A stretch of DNA of 64,000 nt from Acidimicrobiia bacterium (GTDB lineage Bacteria; Actinomycetota; Acidimicrobiia; Acidimicrobiales; Poriferisodalaceae), in assembly GCA_022826045.1 (NCBI GenBank), contig JAJDVQ010000092.1:33551-97550 (forward strand), written 5' to 3'. The position numbers were made by a program, and so were the translations under genes. How positions within the stretch are numbered: the first letter of the stretch is position 1; the number at the start of each line of letters is the position of its first letter. Shown here one piece after another: positions 52,785-64,000 of this stretch. Below the pieces are notes generated by a model. The model searched no databases and was not told the DNA's origin. It saw only the letters and a list, made by a program, of their open reading frames with translations.

Positions 52785-53544
52785 GAGTGGGCTCCTTCGC
52801 AACAGTCGATCGGTCATTGCAGTCCTTGGCAAACCGCACACACGCGGCTGCGGCCGCTTGGCGCTCCGCGGCTCGCTTCGTGGGACCCTCGCCCCGGCCC
52901 CAGATCTCGTCTCCGGCACGGGCCTCGGCCACGAAACTCCGCCTGTGCGCAGGTCCAGAACCCACCACGACGTAGGTGGGCTCGGCGCCGAATCGTCGAG
53001 CGACCAATTCCTGGAACCGGTTCTTCGCCTCACGAGCGCCGGGCGCGGCAGCCGCAGCGGCAATGCGCGGCCCCAGCAGGTGTCCGACAACGTCGCGGGC
53101 TGCGTCGATGCCCCCGTCGAGATACACCGCGGCCAGCACCGCTTCGAGCGCGTCGGCGAGGATCGAATCCCGGTCAGCTCCCCCGGTCGCCGTCTCGCCC
53201 CGGCCGAGCAGCAGGGCGGGCCCCAGGCCGCACTCGCGAGCCGCGGCGGCCAAGGCTTCGGCGCTCACCACCGCCGACCGCACCGCGCTGAGGTCGCCAG
53301 GGCCGAGATGGGGCCAGCGGACGGTTGCATGCTCGCTGACGCAGAGCCCGAGCACTGCATCGCCCAGGAATTCCAAGCGTTCGTTGGACACAGCCACGTC
53401 GTCGTTCGCGGTCGAGCTGTTGTGCTCGTTGCACCAGCTTCGATGGGAGAGCGCCTCAATCAGCAGTGCCGGATCGGCGAAGCGATGCCCGACCCGCTCC
53501 TCGAGGCAGCCGAGCTCGGCGCGTTCAGCGGCGACTGTCTCCAC
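52777..53544 (-). CDS. rnc: Ribonuclease III
   Basis: LIEALSHRSWCNEHN...NERLEFLGDAVLGLCVSE...SILADALEAVLAAVYLDGG and C-terminal dsRBD. Confidence 0.95.
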   Translation of the reverse strand: METVAAERAELGCLEERVGHRFADPALLIEALSHRSWCNEHNSSTANDDVAVSNERLEFLGDAVLGLCVSEHATVRWPHLGPGDLSAVRSAVVSAEALAAAARECGLGPALLLGRGETATGGADRDSILADALEAVLAAVYLDGGIDAARDVVGHLLGPRIAAAAAAPGAREAKNRFQELVARRFGAEPTYVVVGSGPAHRRSFVAEARAGDEIWGRGEGPTKRAAERQAAAAACVRFAKDCNDRSTVAKEPTHG

Positions 53545-53545
53545 G

Positions 53546-53836
53546 TCAGCCGACGCGTTCCATCACATAGTCGATGGCATCGCGCACAGTCTTGAGATCT
53601 TCGAGATCCTCGTCCTCGATCCGAAAGCCCACCGTGCGGTCCGAGAGATCTTCCTCAAGCGCTTCCACCAACTCGATCAGCGCCAGCGAGTCGGCGCCGA
53701 GGTCGTCGACGAACGACGACGACTCGGCCACCTGCGACGGCTCCAACTCCAAGATGTCGGCGAGCTGGTTGCAGATGAGGTCGAAGACTTCGTCGCGTTC
53801 GGGGGGATTCTGGCGCACATGGGTTTCAGCGGGCAT
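53546..53836 (-). CDS. acpP: Acyl carrier protein
   Basis: SSFVDDLGADSLALIELVEALEEDL phosphopantetheine site (DSL). Confidence 0.95.
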   Translation of the reverse strand: MPAETHVRQNPPERDEVFDLICNQLADILELEPSQVAESSSFVDDLGADSLALIELVEALEEDLSDRTVGFRIEDEDLEDLKTVRDAIDYVMERVG

Positions 53837-53960
53837 GAGAACTCCTGCCGTCTTCGGCGTTCGGGCGCTGCGGTACCGCTGTTGGCGGCACTGCTGTGGG
53901 ACGACGGATGGATCTTGCGCATCCGTGCTGCGGATGCGCGGGTGAGCCTACCGTCAGCTG

Positions 53961-54938
53961 TCAAGATGCTGGAAGGCTGACCGCCGCCAGCTCGCCCAGC
54001 AAGTCGGCCTCGACCATGCGGTGTGCGACTCTGATGGCGCTGGTGACGGCCCGGGGGCTGGATGAGCCGTGGGCGATGACGCAGACGCCGCGCACACCGA
54101 GCAGCATCGCTCCCCCGACGGCGTCGGGGCTCATCTCTTCGGCCAGCGGTGCGAGCAGACGCAGCGCGGCGGCACCTTCGGCTCCGCCTTCGGACAGGCG
54201 CTCGAGAATCAGGCGAATGAAGAACGTTGCCGTGCCCTCGAGCGACTTCAGCAGCACGTTTCCTGTGAACCCGTCGGTGACAACGACATCGACCGGGCCG
54301 TCGAGGATGTCTCGCCCCTCGATATTGCCGAAGAAATCGATCTCGGCATCTTCAGCCAGCAGCTTGTGGGTCTCCTTGACCAGCAGATTGCCCTTCTCGG
54401 GCTCCTCACCGATCGACAGCAGCCCGACGCGCGGCTCGGCCACGCCGAATCGGATGCGGCTGTATGCCGAGCCGAGGCGGGCGAACTGATGCAGCCACTG
54501 GGCGCTGCAGTCGGCCATCGCGCCCGAGTCGAGCAGCACGCGCGCCGTGCCACCGCCGGGCACGGGGAATGCCGTGGCTATTGCTGGCCGGGCAACCCCC
54601 GACAGCCGCCGCAAGCGAAGCAAGGCAGCCGCCGCCACCGCGCCGGTGTTGCCTGCGCTGACCACCGCCGAGGCCTCGCCGTCGCGCACAGCAGTGACAG
54701 CACGCGCTATCGAAGAGTCTTTCTTGGTCCGGACGGCACGGCTGGGCTCCTCGGACATCTCGATGACCTCGGATGCATCGATGATGTCGAGCGATCCCCC
54801 GCCGGCAGCGACGATGGCGTCACGACGCCCCACGAGTACGACATCGAGTCCGTCGGCGGTTGCGTCGAGGGCACCCTGCACGACTGCGTCGGGCGCATGG
54901 TCGCCACCCATGGCGTCGACGGCGACCGGCTGCGTCAT
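53961..54938 (-). CDS. plsX: Phosphate acyltransferase PlsX
   Basis: VAVDAMGGDHAPDAVVQGALDA...ASAVVSAGNTGAVAAAALLRLRRL...VVTDGFTGNVLLKSLEGTA. Confidence 0.95.
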   Translation of the reverse strand: MTQPVAVDAMGGDHAPDAVVQGALDATADGLDVVLVGRRDAIVAAGGGSLDIIDASEVIEMSEEPSRAVRTKKDSSIARAVTAVRDGEASAVVSAGNTGAVAAAALLRLRRLSGVARPAIATAFPVPGGGTARVLLDSGAMADCSAQWLHQFARLGSAYSRIRFGVAEPRVGLLSIGEEPEKGNLLVKETHKLLAEDAEIDFFGNIEGRDILDGPVDVVVTDGFTGNVLLKSLEGTATFFIRLILERLSEGGAEGAAALRLLAPLAEEMSPDAVGGAMLLGVRGVCVIAHGSSSPRAVTSAIRVAHRMVEADLLGELAAVSLPAS

Positions 54939-54987
54939 GAGCCCGGGCCCGTCCACGCCATCCGGCACGATGTCACACGATTCTGGC

Positions 54988-55167
54988 TCAGGCGATATCG
55001 AGGGCTTGACGACCGCCGTACCAGCCGCACTGCCCGCACACCCGATGAGGCAGCTTCGCGGCGCCACAGCGTGGACAGACGCTTCGCGGCGCCTCGTTGA
55101 GACGCCATGCCGCTGCGCGACGCGAACGCGTCTTGCTCTTGGACGTCTTTTTCTTGGGGACTGCCAC
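54988..55167 (-). CDS. rpmF: 50S ribosomal protein bL32
   Basis: VAVPKKKTSKSKTRSRRAAAWRLNEAPRSVCPRCGAAKLPHRVCGQCGWYGGRQALDIA. Confidence 0.95.
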   Translation of the reverse strand: MAVPKKKTSKSKTRSRRAAAWRLNEAPRSVCPRCGAAKLPHRVCGQCGWYGGRQALDIA

Positions 55168-55236
55168 GGCTGGACTCCTCGGGCGGGCCATGCAGCCTAT
55201 CCATCAGTGCCCCGAAGCTGACTCGCCTGAAAGTCC

Positions 55237-55878
55237 TCATGGCGACTCGGCCTGGCCCCGGCGCAGGGCCTCCAGCGGTGCCCAGCGCGGGTCTGTCTGT
55301 CCGGCCGGGTCGTCGTGTGCGGGTTCATCGGGTGCCCGATCGAGACCCGGCGGGTGGTTGGGGCACGGATCGGGATAGGGGCACGCGATGGCCTCGATCG
55401 GCAGTTCCAGCAGGACCGCCTCACGCACCATGGGTGCGAGATCGGCGTGTTCGGGGTGAAGCCGATACTGCTCGCCTTCGCGTGGCGCAGCAGCGAACAC
55501 CTCGCGGACGTTCGCACACGCTTCGCCCTCCACGGGCATCCAGCAACGCGCACACGGTCCCCGCCACGCAGCAGTGATGCGGCCCGCAGCGCTCAGTCCG
55601 CCGCTGATGAGCTCCAGGGTCAGCTCGACGTCGACCTCGCTGTCGCGGGGCACCTCCACATCTGCGATGCGCAGCTCGGCACTGTCGTCGGGTTCTGCGA
55701 GGTCCGCCGCCCGAACTGTCGTCGACCAGGTGATCGGGCCGCGTCCGAGCAGTCTCAGCGGCACGGACAGGGACCACTCAGGGCGCCTCCCATGCGCCGC
55801 GCTTGGGTCGCCCTTCCCTTGTTGCACCAGATTCTTTCCCGCTCTTGTTCGCTGTCGCTCACGGGCCGCTCGGGCCAC
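55237..55878 (-). CDS. DUF177/YceD family protein
   Basis: GLSAAGRITAAWRGPCARCWMPVEG...VREAVLLELPIEAIACPYPDPCP; adjacent to rpmF. Confidence 0.88.
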   Translation of the reverse strand: MARAARERQRTRAGKNLVQQGKGDPSAAHGRRPEWSLSVPLRLLGRGPITWSTTVRAADLAEPDDSAELRIADVEVPRDSEVDVELTLELISGGLSAAGRITAAWRGPCARCWMPVEGEACANVREVFAAAPREGEQYRLHPEHADLAPMVREAVLLELPIEAIACPYPDPCPNHPPGLDRAPDEPAHDDPAGQTDPRWAPLEALRRGQAESP

Positions 55879-55908
55879 GGCCTCGCCTGACGGCTCAGCC
55901 TCTTGGGC

Positions 55909-56655
55909 TCACGCCTGGTCCTGGTCGAACACCACCGGGTCGGTATCGGGGCCGCTGCGAGCCGACCGCGGGCCACCGGTGTCGATCTCAGCTTCTGCGG
56001 TGACGGCAGGCTCACCGCTCGGCGCGGCCGGCGCTATCGGCGTCGCGACCCGCTTGCCGAGCTTGCGCCGCGCCGCCTGGACGGCGATCTGTATCTGGTC
56101 GACTGCGCCAGCAAACTGAGCGAGCTGCCGCTCGCAGTACTCGTCGACTTCGTGGCGGCGGCGGCGAGACTGGATCTGTGCATCGTCGAGCAGCTGGCGA
56201 GCGCGCCGCTCAGCGCTGCGCACGACCTCGGTGCGCTGCACCATCTGGGCCACGCGGCTGCGCGCCTCGTCGATGACCATGTTGGCGTCGACGCGCGCCT
56301 GGGCCAGCACCTCGTCGCGCTCGCGCAACAGCCATCGAGCCTGGCGCGTCTCGTCGGGCACTGCCGCCAGCGCCGATTCGAGCAGCGTCATCACCTCGTC
56401 GCGATTGATCATGACCGAGGTCGACAGCGGCATCGGCCTCGCTGCGTCGATGATCCCCATGGCTTCGCGGATGAACTGCTCGGCTGTGACCGACGGGCGC
56501 CGCGGCGCCATGGTTCCCAGGTGGCGTGACTCCGGCGGCGCAGCCGCCTCCTCGGTGGGTGGCCCGTGCGCATCGAATGAGGGCGCTGAGGGCGCGACGC
56601 CGGGATGCGCGTATGGCTGTGGCGGGGCTTCGATGCCCCCCTGGGACGTGCTCAC
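55909..56655 (-). CDS. DivIVA-like coiled-coil protein
   Basis: Central helical coiled coil ARWLLRERDEVLAQARVDANMVIDEARSRVAQMVQRTEVVRSAERRARQLLDDA. Confidence 0.6.
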   Translation of the reverse strand: MSTSQGGIEAPPQPYAHPGVAPSAPSFDAHGPPTEEAAAPPESRHLGTMAPRRPSVTAEQFIREAMGIIDAARPMPLSTSVMINRDEVMTLLESALAAVPDETRQARWLLRERDEVLAQARVDANMVIDEARSRVAQMVQRTEVVRSAERRARQLLDDAQIQSRRRRHEVDEYCERQLAQFAGAVDQIQIAVQAARRKLGKRVATPIAPAAPSGEPAVTAEAEIDTGGPRSARSGPDTDPVVFDQDQA

Positions 56656-57137
56656 GTGGCCGCCTCCTGCGCTGCGTGCTGCCGGAGCCGTTCGGCTACT
56701 GGGGGCGGGACCAGGTGGGAGCAGTCGCCGCCGAACTTGGTGATCTCGCGGATGTAGTTGGACGCGATGAAGAGGTGTTCGGTACGGGGCGGCACAAAGA
56801 CCGTCTCGACGCCGGTGACCGAGTGATTCATGTGCGCCATGCGCAGCTCTGACTCGAAGTCGCTCTGGCTGCGCAGGCCCTTCACGATGACATCGGCACC
56901 GAGCCGATCGGCGAGGTCGACGACGAGTTCGCCGAACTGCACCACCGACACGTTGCCGAGATGGCTGGTCGATTCGGAGATCATCATGACGCGCTCATCG
57001 TCGGAGAACAGCGGCGTGGACTTGGCCGGATTCCGCATCGTCGCCACCGTCACCGTGTCGAACAGCCGCGAGGCTGCCGAGATGACATCGAGATGACCGT
57101 TGTGCACAGGATCGAACGAGCCTGGATACATCGCCAT
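56652..57137 (-). CDS. coaD: Phosphopantetheine adenylyltransferase
   Basis: MAMYPGSFDPVHNGHLDVISAASRLFDTVTVATMRNPAK...KGLRSQSDFESELRMAHMNHSV. Confidence 0.95.
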   Translation of the reverse strand: MAMYPGSFDPVHNGHLDVISAASRLFDTVTVATMRNPAKSTPLFSDDERVMMISESTSHLGNVSVVQFGELVVDLADRLGADVIVKGLRSQSDFESELRMAHMNHSVTGVETVFVPPRTEHLFIASNYIREITKFGGDCSHLVPPPVAERLRQHAAQEAAT

Positions 57138-57214
57138 GACCACCGAGAACGGTTCCTCCGGATCGAGCCGTGTCCGGCGAAGGTACCGCGCAGCAGTCCC
57201 GAATCGAGGGACCC

Positions 57215-57415
57215 TCAATCGCCCGACGAGCCCCCCATCTCGGTGTCGGGCACGACGAGGTCCCAGCGGTCGCCGCAATCGGCGCAGCGGTAGGCGACGA
57301 CGTCTCCCGGCTGGAACCCCCAGTCGGGTTCGGGCACGCTCAGCAGTCCGCAGCGCCCGCCGCAGTCGACGCACATGATCTCTGACGACACTGCCGCATC
57401 GTCGACATCGTCCAC
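57215..57415 (-). CDS. Small CxxC...CxxC zinc-ribbon protein
   Basis: IMCVDCGGRCGLLSVPEPDWGFQPGDVVAYRCADCGDRWDLVVPD. Confidence 0.6.
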   Translation of the reverse strand: MDDVDDAAVSSEIMCVDCGGRCGLLSVPEPDWGFQPGDVVAYRCADCGDRWDLVVPDTEMGGSSGD

Positions 57416-57502
57416 GCCCTCAGTGTGGCACCCGCCCGCTGCCACGCCCGTAGGCGTCGCGCCTGCAGCCACACCCGTAGACCTCCGGCCTACGGTGATG
57501 CC

Positions 57503-58081
57503 ATGCGTGTCGTCGGCGGGGCGTTGGGCGGCCGCCGCCTAGTGGCACCGGAGCCGGGTTCAGATTCCACTCGGCCGACATCCGACCGGGCCCGCGAAGC
57601 CATCTTCAACATGCTCGTCAGCGTGCAAGCGGTCGTGGGCGTCACCGTGACTGACCTGTTCGCCGGCACCGGTGCTCTCGGCATCGAGGCGCTGTCACGG
57701 GGGGCGGAGCACGCCACATTCGTCGACTCCGACCCCGCTGCCTGCCGCATCATCAACGCGAACCTGGCCGGACTCGGGCTCACCGAGCGAGCCGCAGTCA
57801 GCCGCAGCGACGTCGAGTCGTACCTGGCCACGCACCCCGACCCGGTGGATCTGGCCTTCGCGGATCCCCCCTACGGCTTCGACGGCTGGGCTGATCTGCT
57901 GGGAACGCTGAACGCCGGCGTGCTCGTGTGCGAGTCGGACAGCGAGATCGAACCCGGCCCCGATCACCCGTGGGACACCTGGAGGGTGCGCCGCTACGGC
58001 ACACCGGTCATCACCATCCTGTTGCGTCCCAACAGCACCGATTCATCACCAGCCGAGGCTTTCCGCTCCCGCCGAGCCTGA
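57503..58081 (+). CDS. rsmD: 16S rRNA (guanine(966)-N(2))-methyltransferase
   Basis: MRVVGGALGGRRLVAPEPGSDSTRPTSDRAREAIFNML...DLFAGTGALGIEALSRGAEHATFVDSDP...AFADPPY. Confidence 0.95.
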   Translation: MRVVGGALGGRRLVAPEPGSDSTRPTSDRAREAIFNMLVSVQAVVGVTVTDLFAGTGALGIEALSRGAEHATFVDSDPAACRIINANLAGLGLTERAAVSRSDVESYLATHPDPVDLAFADPPYGFDGWADLLGTLNAGVLVCESDSEIEPGPDHPWDTWRVRRYGTPVITILLRPNSTDSSPAEAFRSRRA

Positions 58082-58090
58082 GGGCCCCGT

Positions 58091-58232
58091 TCAGATCGGG
58101 CTGATCGTTCCGGCGGCCGATCGAATGGAACGATCCCGGTAGTTGCAGCCCCAGATTCTGAGAGCACGGGATCAGATCGTGTCGATCGCCCCGGCGGCCG
58201 TTCGATCGGGGCAGTCGCGGTCGCTGCAGCCG
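58091..58232. repeat. Two diverged ~60-bp direct repeats, the first with a 9-bp dyad (GATCGTTCC...GGAACGATC, 58103-58111/58127-58135)
   Basis: Copy A tcagatcgggctgatcgttccggcggccgatcgaatggaacgatcccggtagttgcagcc; copy B tcagatcgtgtcgatcgccccggcggccgttcgatcggggcagtcgcggtcgctgcagcc; between convergent rsmD and HNH genes. Confidence 0.65.
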
Positions 58233-58246
58233 CCGCTCCGCGAACG

Positions 58247-60142
58247 TCATGCGACGGTGAACAGGTCGTGTTGGTCAGCGTCTCGCGGCGATCGGTCTTC
58301 GCTCGCTGGGGAGCCATCACTTCCAAAATCCTGCATCGGCGCAGCGCAACCAGCAGCACCGTGGCCAGCAGTCTTGCAGCCGTCAACCACGCAGCCAGCA
58401 GTTTCCCAGCCAGCAGCACAGCCATCGGCAGCGCAACCAGCAGCACCTCCGTCGCCAGTGGCGAGACCGGCAGCTGCGTGGCCCGCAGCGTTGCAGCCGT
58501 CAGCATGACCGCCGCTCAACGAGGGCTGCATCGAGCCGTTGGTCGACGATCTGCGCGCCGGTTTGCGTGATCGGGCGGGGTTGTGCGGGTGTGCCGGATC
58601 GGGTGGGGTCAGCCGAAACCGGCCGTCGCGCACTGTCACTCGCCAGTTGTGGTCGTGGATGCGGTCGTGGCACGACCAGCACACCAGCACGAGGTTATCG
58701 ATGCGTGTCTTGCCGCCGCATTTCCACGGAATGATGTGGTGCGCCTCGCACTCACCGGAGGGCTCGCCGCAGCCGATGCATGCGCCGTCGCGGGCGATCA
58801 AGGCGCGGCGCTGGGCTGCGGTCGGCGCCCGGCTGGGCACGGCCTCGTACAGCGGTGTGAAGTCTGCACCGCACAAGACCAGCGACAGATCGGCGCCGCA
58901 AAGGAGCCGATCCAAGGTGCTCGGGGGGATGGGACCGGCGCCGGCGATCTCGGCAATGCCGCCGAGCTTGCCCAGCAGTGCGTCGAGATCGGCTCGCACA
59001 ATGATCTCCGTGACGGTGCGGCGCTGCTCGAGGCCGATGAGATCGTCCCCCGAGGGTGGCAGCTTCGGTGGTTCCTGCAGCGGTTCCTCGGCCTCAGAGA
59101 GCGCCACGGCAGGGTGATGGGCAACGTCGGACGAACGGCTCGCCGACGCGGGTTTCTCAGAGGACTCCGCAGCGGCACCAGCACCAGCCGCAGGGCCAAG
59201 ACCAGTTGCAGCAGCAGAGCCAAGGACAAGGGCGGGGGCAGCGGCAGAATCAGCAGCGAGCGCAGCACCAGCGGTGGAGCCGGCGGTAGGCGCAGCAACC
59301 GCGATGGAGCTAGCACTGCCGCTTGTTGACGCTGCGGCGATCGATGGGATGCTGGCGAGCAGTCTGTCGAGGGCGTCGGCCATGCGTTGATCGCGTGTTC
59401 GGGCGACAGATTCGACTCGCGTGCCAGGAGGCTTCATCCCTTCGGCGGTCGTTCTGCTCTTCCCAGGGTCAGCGGCGTCCTCGGCAACCTGCGTGCCATC
59501 GCGGAGCTTGCGGCGGTCGGTGCGTCGGAGCTGTTCGGCCGTGGCCCGGAGACGGCTCTGGATGCGTGCGCCCATCTCGGCGTCGAACGCGCCGCGCATC
59601 TGCACGGTGCCGTCGTCACCGTTCCAAAACCGCACACTGCGATTACGCCGGTTCCGGCGATGCTGCTCCTCCAAGTCGGACACGCTCTGGTGTTGAATCG
59701 TCCAGCGCTGGGCGGCCTGAGCAAACTCGTCTGCGGGCAGTGCCTTGGCCATCTCGACCAAGCCGGCATCGTGTTGGACTGCCTCGGGACTGGTCTTGCG
59801 CGCAGCCTGCGCCAGCTTTGCGGCGTTCGCGAAGCTGATCTCGCCGTCGGCAACCGCCGACTGTGCGTCGGGCAGCGCGGCCAGTTCTGCTGTGACCCGC
59901 ACGTTTCGGGCAGCCTCGGACCGGGACCGGCCGCCGACTTGGCTCAGCAGCCCAGCACCGCCGTCGCCGTGCCGTTCGCGCTGTGCGACCAGCGAGGCGG
60001 CTCGGGTTTCCAACAGCTCGGCTTTGGTGCGCAGCAACTTGGAGAGCCCCAGAGCGTTGCGCAGCTCCTCCGTCGGAGCTGTCTCGACGCCGTCGAGGGC
60101 TGCGCTGAGCGATTCGAGCGCCTGCTGCACCTGCGAGAACAT
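58247..60142 (-). CDS. DUF222/13E12-type HNH endonuclease
   Basis: N-terminal DUF222-like region (QVGGRSRSEAARNVRVTAELAALPDAQSAVADGEISFANAAKLA); HNH motif CIGCGEPSGECEAHHIIPWKCGGKTRIDNLVLVCWSCHDRIHDHNW; low-complexity linker and Cys-rich tail. Confidence 0.9.
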   Translation of the reverse strand: MFSQVQQALESLSAALDGVETAPTEELRNALGLSKLLRTKAELLETRAASLVAQRERHGDGGAGLLSQVGGRSRSEAARNVRVTAELAALPDAQSAVADGEISFANAAKLAQAARKTSPEAVQHDAGLVEMAKALPADEFAQAAQRWTIQHQSVSDLEEQHRRNRRNRSVRFWNGDDGTVQMRGAFDAEMGARIQSRLRATAEQLRRTDRRKLRDGTQVAEDAADPGKSRTTAEGMKPPGTRVESVARTRDQRMADALDRLLASIPSIAAASTSGSASSIAVAAPTAGSTAGAALAADSAAAPALVLGSAAATGLGPAAGAGAAAESSEKPASASRSSDVAHHPAVALSEAEEPLQEPPKLPPSGDDLIGLEQRRTVTEIIVRADLDALLGKLGGIAEIAGAGPIPPSTLDRLLCGADLSLVLCGADFTPLYEAVPSRAPTAAQRRALIARDGACIGCGEPSGECEAHHIIPWKCGGKTRIDNLVLVCWSCHDRIHDHNWRVTVRDGRFRLTPPDPAHPHNPARSRKPARRSSTNGSMQPSLSGGHADGCNAAGHAAAGLATGDGGAAGCAADGCAAGWETAGCVVDGCKTAGHGAAGCAAPMQDFGSDGSPASEDRSPRDADQHDLFTVA

Positions 60143-60419
60143 ACGTTCATCATAGCCTCCGCATGTGACAAGAACACCTATTCCAAGATATTTAGTTCAT
60201 TACAAATATGTTACATTTGATTATTAGCTATACCAGTCAATTTCAATCAGTTACACATCCGGAACGCTGGCGGGTAGTCATTGCGGCGTTCGATGATTCG
60301 CGCACTCAGTCAGTTCGCCCAAACCCAACCTGGACCAGTCGCGCCCACGCGATGCCCTGCACACCCAAAACGCCACGGAATCACCTGAACTTCGCCGCGG
60401 AACTACGCTCAGCGTTCTC

Positions 60420-64000
<3,581 letters not shown>

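Overview
High-GC bacterial chromosome window, most likely actinobacterial; an Acidimicrobiia-like lineage is my guess from gene order and cannot be tested here. Most of it (about 7.3-57.4 kb) is a long, mostly minus-strand core supercluster: eno-ftsB-like-mazG-SurA-like-mfd-pth-bL25-prs-glmU(N-terminal domain only)-tRNA-Gln; dapB-pnp-rpsO-ribF-truB-rbfA-infB-nusA-rimP-ispG-M50 protease-dxr-cdsA-frr-pyrH-tsf-rpsB; M23 peptidase-xerC-dprA-comM-yraN-rplS-trmD-rimM-KH-rpsP-ffh-ftsY-smc-fpg-like-rnc-acpP-plsX-rpmF-DUF177-DivIVA-like-coaD. rsmD is on the plus strand. Accessory genes lie at both ends. At the left edge, a truncated minus-strand sacsin-like HATPase (GTG start at 2261) is missing from the supplied ORF track because it runs off the window. 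At the right edge, a large plus-strand single-chain NPPW adenine methylase / type IIG or PglX-like gene (60420 to >64000) is missing for the same reason. The most interesting signal is in that right-edge gene. It carries a perfect (GA)19 tract in frame and a (GCCGA)~25 pentanucleotide array running to the window edge. A +1 or -1 GA slip hits an early stop in either alternative frame, which is what a phase-variable (contingency) restriction/defence gene would look like. The segment just after the GA tract also shows a duplicated or mosaic motif split across two reading frames. Other items worth checking: an Fpg-like protein without the catalytic N-terminal proline, a GlmU lacking its acetyltransferase domain, CoxS-CoxM without CoxL, an unlisted 31-aa bS22-like ribosomal ORF, and an HNH/DUF222 protein with a Cys-spaced repetitive tail.
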